From Saccharibacillus soli (GTDB lineage: Bacteria > Bacillota > Bacilli > Paenibacillales > Paenibacillaceae), in contig NIOB01000003.1 in NCBI GenBank assembly GCA_002189105.1, forward strand, positions 372,001 through 436,000: a stretch of DNA of 64,000 bases, given 5' to 3'. Below are positions 56,553-64,000 of this stretch, piece by piece (positions within the stretch are counted from its first letter, which is position 1; each line of letters begins with the position of its first letter). A program made the position numbers and the translations under genes. The notes beneath the pieces are model-generated. The model was not told where the DNA came from. It was given only the letters and a program-made list of their open reading frames with translations, and did no database searches.

Positions 56553-56699
56553 CGTTATCCTTGAGGTCAATTCATCTGCTGCTGCACCGCACCGCACTGC
56601 CATGATTCACGCTCACCATCCACCGTTTTCTCATTTCTTAGAAAACTTTTCCACTTCGCATAACGTCTTCAGTAATAGATTCCAAAGGAGGTCAGATAA

Positions 56700-57152
56700 A
56701 TGCCAAAGTTTCTGCTCTTAGCCTTATTGGCTGCTTTCTGTGCTGCTCTGACAGCATGCAGCGAAAATAAAGTAGATTTTGATTTCAAACCTGCCAACAC
56801 GATTGATTTTCAGTCATTAGAATCGAAGTCGAACCCACAAGAACAACAAGCTTTTGAAGTGTTAAAAAACAACCTGAACGCTCTTGTCAAACACGACCGC
56901 AATCTATTTGAGTCTGGAATGGCAACCGAGAAACTCGCTGAAGATATGAAAGACTACCTGGATCACAAATGGCTTTATAAATTCACCAAAATAGAGAGTG
57001 TCGAGAAAAATCAAGATATTAAAAATCAATTTCAGATCACAGTAATAGGAGAACGCTTGGACACTTCGATCAAAAACTTGGAAAACTTACGACTCATGTA
57101 CGCTATCCGTTATGACGATCAAGGCCATTGGAAGATTTATACGATTGATTGA
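56700..57152 (+). CDS. Small lipoprotein of unknown function, AT-rich
   Basis: 150 residues; ATG at 56700 after AAAGGAGG. Signal peptide with lipobox LTAC (Cys20). The mature part begins with a disordered stretch, then a helix-strand domain (FEVLKNNLNALVKHDRNLFESGM; FQITVIGERLDTSIKNLENLRLMYAIRYDDQGHWKIYTID) with the feel of an NTF2/DUF4878-like fold. The base composition is clearly more AT-rich than the neighbours, hinting at recent arrival. Convergent with the next gene, 15 bases apart. Confidence 0.82.
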   Translation: MPKFLLLALLAAFCAALTACSENKVDFDFKPANTIDFQSLESKSNPQEQQAFEVLKNNLNALVKHDRNLFESGMATEKLAEDMKDYLDHKWLYKFTKIESVEKNQDIKNQFQITVIGERLDTSIKNLENLRLMYAIRYDDQGHWKIYTID

Positions 57153-57167
57153 TCTAAAATCATCCAA

Positions 57168-58211
57168 TCATTGCCCTTTTACAACCTGCATATTATTGAT
57201 AAATCCTTCCTTGGGCATAAAGATCGGGGTGAACCGGTCTGCTTCTGTATCGTATTCGACCAGACCACGTTCATTATTGAGGATCGCAAGAGCATAGATC
57301 TTACGGGCATCGCCAGAATAGTTGGCTTCTCCACGTTGCAGCCTTTTACTCTTCCACTTGCTCTCGGCGTATTTTTCGCTGTCAAGGTCATAGTCAATGA
57401 CGGTAGAAGGAATCTGTCCTTTATTATATTCCTGATCGCCAAAGGCAATAATGTGGCCCTCTTTGTTCATCAACATACGAAGCCACTGCTTTTTGCTGAA
57501 CAGCTTCTTTTTCTCCTCCAGGGCAAAATCGGTCTCGTAAACCGTGTACTCTGGCATTTTAAAGTTATTTTGTCCCGCTGGTCCATCTTGATGGGTCAGG
57601 CTGTAGTTTCTCTGCTTGAGCGAATAGGCAGACACATAGACTTTTTGAGTCTCAGCGTCGAGCGTCATCGCTTCCACCAGCATGTCTGCATCTCCCCAGA
57701 GCTTCATCTTCTTGGTCTGAAGATCCAGCGCGCCAAGCCGAATCGCCTGCTCCCCTTTTACATTGGCCACAAAAAATAACTGATTGCCCGAGGCGATCAT
57801 ATAATTCACCGCAAACAAATGATCCGTCAACTGCGTCGTCTCCTGCTTCGCCAAATCCCTGACGAAAATCTGGTCGCCGTACGCGGTGTCTGTACCTACC
57901 TTCTGCGTATAATAGACTTTCTGACTCTTCCGATCGTAGAAGCCGAGCGGATATTGCGCCGTATAATCAAACGCGAATACATCTTCAAGTTTCTTCGTCG
58001 CGGGATCGTAGCTCATGATTTGCGTTTGAATATCGCCTTCATTTTCGGTCGTCGCATATTCGGAGTAGGTTAACGTCACGTAGTCCTTCTGAGCTTCGGG
58101 TGGCTTCGGATCAGGCTTTTTTTCGGAAGAGCAGGCGGTTAAGGCCATTATCAACAGGACGGTCACGATCTTGAAATGGAGCTTGAATGGGGGTTTAACG
58201 TGAAAAAGCAA
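57168..58211 (-). CDS. Lipoprotein with beta-propeller-like repeats
   Basis: 347 residues from TTG 58211 (AAGGAG 9 bases upstream). Lipobox LTAC, Pro/Lys linker, then repeated segments of the TolB type (IMSYDPATKKLEDVFAFDYTAQYPLGFYDRKSQKVYYTQ; IFVRDLAKQETTQLTDHLFAVNYMIASGNQLFFVA; LGALDLQTKKMKLWG; VIDYDLDSEKYAESKWKSK), consistent with a six-bladed propeller on the outer membrane face. AT-richer than surroundings, like its convergent neighbour. Role unknown. Confidence 0.85.
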   Translation of the reverse strand: MLFHVKPPFKLHFKIVTVLLIMALTACSSEKKPDPKPPEAQKDYVTLTYSEYATTENEGDIQTQIMSYDPATKKLEDVFAFDYTAQYPLGFYDRKSQKVYYTQKVGTDTAYGDQIFVRDLAKQETTQLTDHLFAVNYMIASGNQLFFVANVKGEQAIRLGALDLQTKKMKLWGDADMLVEAMTLDAETQKVYVSAYSLKQRNYSLTHQDGPAGQNNFKMPEYTVYETDFALEEKKKLFSKKQWLRMLMNKEGHIIAFGDQEYNKGQIPSTVIDYDLDSEKYAESKWKSKRLQRGEANYSGDARKIYALAILNNERGLVEYDTEADRFTPIFMPKEGFINNMQVVKGQ

Positions 58212-58281
58212 TGTGATCTCTCCTTACTTCCTTTTAAATCAATGAACGCGCCCAAGTCTAAGATCGTCTTGAAAGGACAGG

Positions 58282-58316
58282 AAAAAGAGCGTCCCCAAGC
58301 ATGAACGCTCTTTTTC
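58282..58316 (-). terminator. Terminator of the GH13-like gene
   Basis: AAAAAGAGCGT / ACGCTCTTTTT with a 11-base loop, 60 bases beyond the GH13 stop on the minus strand. Confidence 0.85.
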
Positions 58317-58376
58317 CTTGCCCTATTGGATGCTGCGTAACGCCGATTCTGATCGACGCCTCATATCCGGATTTTC

Positions 58377-60071
58377 TTAACCCAGTCGATAAATCGCCGC
58401 CTCATAAGGCCGCAGTTCAAAGTCGCTTCCCTTCGTCACGCCAGGCTCGTAATTGCCGAAGATGAACTCTCTTGGACGCTCGCACAGCCGCTCCGGGCAT
58501 TTGAACGTTGGCGTACCGGAGAAGAAGTTCAGCACGATCATCAGCGTCTCGTCTTCAAACGTACGCGTAAAAGCATAAATGTCCGTATCCAGCGGCAGCA
58601 GCAGACGATATTCGCCGTACAGCAGCGTCTGGCTGACTTTGCGCAGTTCGATCAGCTTCTTGTAATAATGGAATACGGAGTTGGGATCAGCGACTGCTCG
58701 TTCGGCGTTGATCTCTTCATAACCCGGTGAGAGGCCGATCCACGGCTGCCCGGTTGTGAAGCCCGCCTGAGCCGAAGCATCCCACGGGATCGGCGTTCGC
58801 CCGGCATCTCGCGTGTTGCGCCTTGCAATCTTGAGCGCTTCTTCTTCGTCCATTCCATTCTTCTTCGCGTGATGCAGGAAGTTCAGCGTCTCTTCATCAC
58901 GGAAATCGTCAGCTGTATGGAAGGCTCCTCCACCGACCAGCCCCAGTTCTTCCCCCTGATAGATGGAAGGGGTTCCCTGAAGCGTCATCAGCAGCGTCGC
59001 CAGCATCTTGGCCGACAGCTCCCGATATTCACCCGTATGCCCGAATCGGCAGACCGCACGCGGCTGGTCATGGTCGGCGAGATACGTCGCGTTCCAACCC
59101 TGTTCGTGCAGGACAGTCTGCCAGTGGCTGATCGCCTGCTTGAGATTGAGCAGCGTCCATGACTTGGTCGTCCAACGGCCAATGCCCTGGGACGAGTGAG
59201 TGAGCAGCATATGGTCAGAGTTGAGTACCAGATTGGCTTTGCCCGGATCATCACCGATGAAGTCCAGGGTCTGCGCAGGATCAAGTCCGGCTGCCTCGCC
59301 TACCACCATCAGATCATAGTCGGTGCCATCCTCTTTATGCAGTCTTTTGACGATGGCGTTCACCTTATCCAGGCTGGAGAACATCTGGTACGCCCGTTCG
59401 ACCGGCAGATGTTGGACATTCCCGCTCTCCTCATCATGGTTATGGCCTTCCGTTTTGACAATATGGGCAATGGAGTTGAAGTGAAATCCATCCACTCCCT
59501 TATCCGCCCACCATTTCACGATCTCGTAAGCCTCTTCGCGCACCTTCTCATTCTCCCAATTCAGATTGGGCTGGCGGCTGCTGTATAAGTGCATATAATA
59601 TTCTTCAGTCTCTTGATCGAATTCCCAGACGGAACCGCCAAAATACGAACCCCAGTTGTTCGGGAAGCCAGAACCCCGGCCTTCGCGCCAGATATAATAA
59701 TTGCGCTTGTCATTTTTCCTCGAGGAACGGGATTCTTCAAACCACGGATGTTCGTGGGACGTATGGTTCAGCGGCATCTCCAGCATGATCTTCATCCCAC
59801 GTTCATGCGCCTGCGCAAGCAGCCGATCAAAATCATCCATTGTCCCGAACTTGTCCATGATCTTCCGGTAATCCCGGATGTCGTAACCGCCTTCATGGTC
59901 GGGCGAGTCGTAGACAGGGGTGAGCCACAGTACATTCACGCCGAGTTCCTGTAGATAGTCCAGCTTCGAGAGGATGCCGGCCAGATCGCCGACGCCATCT
60001 CCATTGGAGTCTTTGAAGCTTTTGATATAGATCTCATACACGACGCTTTCTTTCCACCATTTCGGATTCAC
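58377..60071 (-). CDS. GH13-family protein lacking the catalytic nucleophile (likely pseudoenzyme)
   Basis: 564 residues from GTG 60071 (AAGGAGG upstream). The overall GH13 oligo-1,6-glucosidase fold is complete and the length is normal, but the invariant RxD of the nucleophile region reads GFHFNSIAHI: Arg becomes His197 and the nucleophile Asp becomes Asn199. I checked this on the DNA (codons CAC TTC AAC). The region-I motif also changes (EMPLNHTS for DLVLNHTS). Acid/base Glu259 (VGEAAG) and stabiliser Asp335 (ADHDQPR) remain. Nothing is truncated and the reading frame is intact, so this is a selected loss rather than decay. It is 96 bases after glucose dehydrogenase on the same strand. A binding or regulatory role, or altered chemistry, is possible. 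Confidence 0.9.
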   Translation of the reverse strand: MNPKWWKESVVYEIYIKSFKDSNGDGVGDLAGILSKLDYLQELGVNVLWLTPVYDSPDHEGGYDIRDYRKIMDKFGTMDDFDRLLAQAHERGMKIMLEMPLNHTSHEHPWFEESRSSRKNDKRNYYIWREGRGSGFPNNWGSYFGGSVWEFDQETEEYYMHLYSSRQPNLNWENEKVREEAYEIVKWWADKGVDGFHFNSIAHIVKTEGHNHDEESGNVQHLPVERAYQMFSSLDKVNAIVKRLHKEDGTDYDLMVVGEAAGLDPAQTLDFIGDDPGKANLVLNSDHMLLTHSSQGIGRWTTKSWTLLNLKQAISHWQTVLHEQGWNATYLADHDQPRAVCRFGHTGEYRELSAKMLATLLMTLQGTPSIYQGEELGLVGGGAFHTADDFRDEETLNFLHHAKKNGMDEEEALKIARRNTRDAGRTPIPWDASAQAGFTTGQPWIGLSPGYEEINAERAVADPNSVFHYYKKLIELRKVSQTLLYGEYRLLLPLDTDIYAFTRTFEDETLMIVLNFFSGTPTFKCPERLCERPREFIFGNYEPGVTKGSDFELRPYEAAIYRLG

Positions 60072-60167
60072 TGTAGGTTCCTCCTTCCGGTTTGACGAAC
60101 CAAAAGAAGCGGAAGGGCTGCCCTTTTCAAGACGCCTTCCGCTTCCCCCCATTACCCTAGATCGACC

Positions 60168-61255
<1,088 letters not shown>

Positions 61256-61762
61256 ATGAAGACCGCAAAAAGCAGAACAGCCAAAACAAAGCCGGCTCAA
61301 GCACGTGAAGCCAAGCCCAAATTGCAAACGACTGAATTCCCCTCCAGAACACGCATCCGACTCAAACGCATCTGGATCGTCGGCACGCTGGCACTTGGCA
61401 TTACGCTGGGCAGTGGGCTGGCCGGAGGCAAAGTGGAAGCTGAAGCCGTCTATCGGGAGACACCACCCACTTCCATCGACGAGACCCGCAGCGGACAGGA
61501 TGCGTTCCTGCATGCGATAGGCGCCGCCTCGCAGCAGGATGTCTATGAGCTGATGTACGAAGGCCTGTCGCTGCGCGAGATCGCCGCAATAAGTGGCGGC
61601 AGCGAAGACGCGCTGATCGCTCTTCAGGTCCGGGAGTTGGAGCAGCAGTTGGAACAGCGCCTGGCAGACGGCCAAATCACCCGGGAAGCCTACATAGCAT
61701 ACAAGGCGGAACTGCCGGAGATTGTGGCGGCAAGTCTGGACAGCAGCATGGACGTGGAGTAA
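61256..61762 (+). CDS. Single-span membrane protein of unknown function
   Basis: 168 residues; ATG at 61256 after GAGAGGAA. A very basic N terminus (Lys/Arg/Thr-rich, 1-38), one membrane helix (WIVGTLALGITLGSGLAGG), then an outer helical region (AASQQDVYELMYEGLSLREIAAISGG; QVRELEQQLEQRLADGQITREAYIAYKAEL). The last part repeats a short motif seen in small Firmicute helical proteins: 'Y-x-x-G-x-S-L-x-x-I-A' then 'D-G-x-I-T-x-x-x-Y-x-x-Y-K'. Function unknown. Single gene with its own terminator. Confidence 0.8.
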   Translation: MKTAKSRTAKTKPAQAREAKPKLQTTEFPSRTRIRLKRIWIVGTLALGITLGSGLAGGKVEAEAVYRETPPTSIDETRSGQDAFLHAIGAASQQDVYELMYEGLSLREIAAISGGSEDALIALQVRELEQQLEQRLADGQITREAYIAYKAELPEIVAASLDSSMDVE

Positions 61763-61785
61763 TCCTCCTAGATTCAAGAACAGAA

Positions 61786-61820
61786 AAGACGAACTCCGGT
61801 ACGCCGGGTTCGTCTTTTTT
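61786..61820 (+). terminator. Rho-independent terminator
   Basis: AGACGAAC-CCGG / CCGGGTTCGTCT around TACG, followed by TTTTTT. Confidence 0.92.
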
Positions 61821-61873
61821 CTTCTTCACTTGTCTCACTCAAGTTCACTTGTCACACTCAAGATTTGCCTCAA

Positions 61874-62356
61874 TCAGGCCTTCGCCGCTCCGGAATGTAC
61901 CAGCCTGATACCCAGACGGCTCGTTAGCCCTTCGATGCAGTCCGCCATGACCCGATTGTGATTCCAGACAAAAGCGGGACGGAAAAAAGGCGCCCACAGG
62001 TTCATCCAGCGCTTCTTCGTCCGTACTTCCCAGGTGTAACGTACGCGGGTACAGGTTCCCACTTCTTCAAACTCCAACAGCCCTCTTCCTTCAAGGTGAC
62101 CATCAGCACGAAGCTCAATCCGGTGCGGTCTGCATTTTTCCACAATCTGAGCGGTAAAAGAAAGCTTATACAGCATCCGGGTACGGATCACCGTCAGATA
62201 CTCATCCCCAACGCCATCGCCGCCCGGACCCGCTTTCAATTTACAGATGGAACAACCCCGCCACCAATCCGCTCGCTCCGGTTCCTCGATTAATTTCCAT
62301 AGTTCTTCCGCGCTCGTCTCCAGCATCCAGTCGCTCACGAACCGGTATCCGTTCAT
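61874..62356 (-). CDS. SRPBCC (START-like) ligand-binding protein
   Basis: 160 residues; ATG at 62356 with GGGGAG. The pattern WMLETSAEELWKLIEEPERADWWRG...YLTVIRTRMLYKLSFTAQIVEKCRPHRIELRADGHLEGRGLLEFEEVGTCTRVRYTWEVRT is typical of the helix-grip polyketide-cyclase/dehydrase fold, which binds a hydrophobic ligand in a cavity. It has no enzyme motif. Cytosolic. Ligand unknown. Confidence 0.85.
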   Translation of the reverse strand: MNGYRFVSDWMLETSAEELWKLIEEPERADWWRGCSICKLKAGPGGDGVGDEYLTVIRTRMLYKLSFTAQIVEKCRPHRIELRADGHLEGRGLLEFEEVGTCTRVRYTWEVRTKKRWMNLWAPFFRPAFVWNHNRVMADCIEGLTSRLGIRLVHSGAAKA

Positions 62357-62427
62357 CTGAATCCGCTCCCCTGCCGGTTAAGGTCTTTCCCTTCATTAAA
62401 CACCAGGCAAGGGGATTGAACAGCGGG

Positions 62428-63330
62428 TCAGTGAAAAAGACCGTCCCTCAATGAGCGATGATTCTGCCGATACAAGCGAGGTGGCATGCCGTGATATTTG
62501 TGAAAGATCCGATTGAATTGCGAGAAGCTGCTGAAGCCGCACCGGGCGGCAATATCCGTGATCTTGTCATGGGAGTGAATCAGCTGCTGTTGGGCATGAC
62601 GAATCCGGGTCATCTGTACATAAGCGGTGAACGTAAATCCGGTGACTTTGTTAAACTGGCGGGACAGATGAGGGGCGCTGATATAAAAATGCCGGGCAAC
62701 CTCATCCAGTGACAGTTCCCGCTGATAGTGACTGTGAATGTACGAAGCGACCGCATACATGCGCCGAGAAATCGAAGACCCCGCTTCCTCCCGCACATAA
62801 CCATTCTCCGCCGCGTAATGATGAATTCGGCATAGAAATTCCACAAACTGATGATGGATCGCCATTGCCTGAACCTGTGAAGACTGCTGCGACCAGGTAA
62901 AGATCTGATTCAGCGGCTCCAGAATCTCGCTGCGGCGCTCCTCCGGGAAACGGAAGATCGGCACCGGCTCATCGAAGATCGAGAACAAGGCCTGGTAGTC
63001 CTCTTGCAGCCCCGGCAGGTTCCTGGGCATATCAAAGCGGATCATCAACCGTCTGGGCGACGCTCCCCGGGGATATTGGGTCTTATGCAGCAAGGAAGGA
63101 CGCAGCAGCACCAGATCATAAGGCTGCATCTCGTACAGACTGCCCTCAATAATATGCGCCGCCGTGTGATCGAGCAGAATACAAATTTCATAGAAGTCGT
63201 GAAAATGCTGAAATTCCATATTGCGATCATACGAACGTTCATCATAGTCCAGGTGATAAAAAAGAGGATCGCCCTGCTGATTAACCTGGATCGTATACCC
63301 TTTTTCGTAGGACAACGCCCACGGCATCAT
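62428..63330 (-). CDS. AraC-family transcriptional regulator
   Basis: 300 residues from ATG 63330 (GGAAGGAG upstream). N-terminal cupin-like sensor (FQHFHDFYEICILLDHTAAHIIEGSLYEMQPYDLVLLRPSLLHK) and C-terminal double helix-turn-helix (ELSLDEVARHFYISAPHLSRQFNKVTG; KITDIAARCGFSSFSQFNRIFHKYHGMPP). The gene is divergent from a GH38 alpha-mannosidase, its likely target, and probably responds to a mannose-containing sugar. Confidence 0.93.
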   Translation of the reverse strand: MMPWALSYEKGYTIQVNQQGDPLFYHLDYDERSYDRNMEFQHFHDFYEICILLDHTAAHIIEGSLYEMQPYDLVLLRPSLLHKTQYPRGASPRRLMIRFDMPRNLPGLQEDYQALFSIFDEPVPIFRFPEERRSEILEPLNQIFTWSQQSSQVQAMAIHHQFVEFLCRIHHYAAENGYVREEAGSSISRRMYAVASYIHSHYQRELSLDEVARHFYISAPHLSRQFNKVTGFTFTAYVQMTRIRHAQQQLIHSHDKITDIAARCGFSSFSQFNRIFHKYHGMPPRLYRQNHRSLRDGLFH

Positions 63331-63495
63331 GGATCTGCTCCTTCCTGGCTTGTTTTTTTCTACTTTAGCATGAAATGCAACAAAAAACGGGATTCTGCGC
63401 ATAAAGCACGTAGTTCCCCGTCTTCAAGATTTGTTATGCTGGATTTAAAATGTGAACGTTCCCAAAAATATGAGATTGCAAGGTGGGACTCCGAT

Positions 63496-64000
63496 ATGAA
63501 AACCAATTCTTTAGCCACTCGAATCCATACCCTATTGCAAGATCTGGAGAAGGCGCGGCTGACGTCCAGAATCGACATCCCCGAACTTTATCATCAAGAG
63601 AGCGGCTACCACAGCTGGGATCTGGTGCATGAAGACTCTTCGGCATGGAATATTTTCCGCAAAGGTGAGGGTTGGGGCGGCAAGGACATCCACGGCTGCT
63701 TCAAGGCACGCATCCAAATCCCCAAATCGCTGGTAGGCAAAAAGGTCATCTGTGCGATTGTCACGGGGGCTACAGATGTCTGGAATTATGACAATCCGCA
63801 GTTTCTGGCCTTTATCAATGGAGAGTTGATCTGCGGGCTGGACGTCAACCACACCGAGATCGACGTGACTCCTTATGCGGCCACGGGTGAAGAATTCGAG
63901 CTGGCGCTGTATGCGTATTGCAGTACGTCTGCCGCCGATGTCTTCCTGCATGTCTATCTTGCCGAGCAGCATCAGGACGTCTCGGATCTGTACTACGATC
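63496..64000 (+). CDS. GH38 alpha-mannosidase (5' part; 3' end outside window)
   Basis: I translated the frame from ATG 63496 to the window end: 168 residues, no stop. The N-terminal domain (PELYHQESGYHSWDLVHEDSSAWNIF; ATDVWNYDNPQFLAFINGELICGLDVNHTEIDVT) matches the beta domain that precedes the GH38 catalytic barrel in Firmicute alpha-mannosidases. The barrel itself is beyond the edge. No signal peptide, so the enzyme is probably cytosolic. Divergent from the AraC regulator. Confidence 0.8.
   Translation, partial: MKTNSLATRIHTLLQDLEKARLTSRIDIPELYHQESGYHSWDLVHEDSSAWNIFRKGEGWGGKDIHGCFKARIQIPKSLVGKKVICAIVTGATDVWNYDNPQFLAFINGELICGLDVNHTEIDVTPYAATGEEFELALYAYCSTSAADVFLHVYLAEQHQDVSDLYYD

Overview
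The window looks like chromosome of a Gram-positive, endospore-former-type bacterium of the Paenibacillaceae (Paenibacillus or Saccharibacillus-like). The support is moderately high GC, strong AGGAGG-type ribosome binding sites, frequent TTG starts, lipoproteins with Firmicute lipoboxes, a glucose dehydrogenase of the Bacillus spore type, Mn-dependent pyrophosphatase, Ohr, a perfect Fur box, and many carbohydrate enzymes. I see no tRNA, rRNA, transposase, integrase, CRISPR array or phage gene.

Region 1 (1-23.7 kb) is the most unusual part. Genes on the minus strand encode a GAP1-type GTPase-associated membrane protein (cut by the window edge), a zinc-ribbon TRAFAC-type GTPase and a small beta-rich protein, then a flavin disulfide oxidoreductase that may be a bystander. 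Further along lie a multi-membrane-span VWA protein, a 943-residue protein of unknown function, a 1129-residue tubulin/FtsZ-like GTPase and two paralogous secreted/membrane VWA proteins. Two zinc-ribbon/membrane proteins are transcribed divergently from the second VWA gene. Two GTPases, three VWA proteins and membrane-anchored scaffold-like proteins suggest one envelope-associated NTP-driven apparatus of unknown purpose. GAP1/GTPase pairs are known from comparative genomics as predicted biological-conflict components, and tubulin-like proteins next to VWA genes have been proposed to act in membrane remodelling. A 53-bp tandem array, a set of 24-bp inverted repeats and a 7-bp microsatellite separate the VWA gene from the 943-residue gene.

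Region 2 (24-43 kb) holds signalling and housekeeping genes: two hybrid histidine kinases, a Fur-box-controlled 49-residue protein, lipoproteins, adenosine deaminase, a DUF420 membrane protein, a C39-like peptidase, Ohr with a promoter overlapping an OhrR-like box, a small GNAT protein, and an operon of uronate-dehydrogenase-like epimerase, zinc-ribbon repeat protein and trypsin-like protease. It ends with a 7-TM PAS-GGDEF-EAL protein whose GGDEF site is degenerate.

Region 3 (43-64 kb) is mostly carbohydrate biology: a DeoR regulator, ppaC, an intact GH13 glucosidase, an ABC exporter, two GH51 arabinofuranosidases preceded by AraR-like operators, a chemoreceptor paired with a sugar-binding lipoprotein without ABC permeases, two lipoproteins, and a GH13 paralogue whose catalytic nucleophile is Asn, downstream of glucose dehydrogenase. 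A small membrane protein, a SRPBCC protein and an AraC regulator divergent from the start of a GH38 alpha-mannosidase complete the window.
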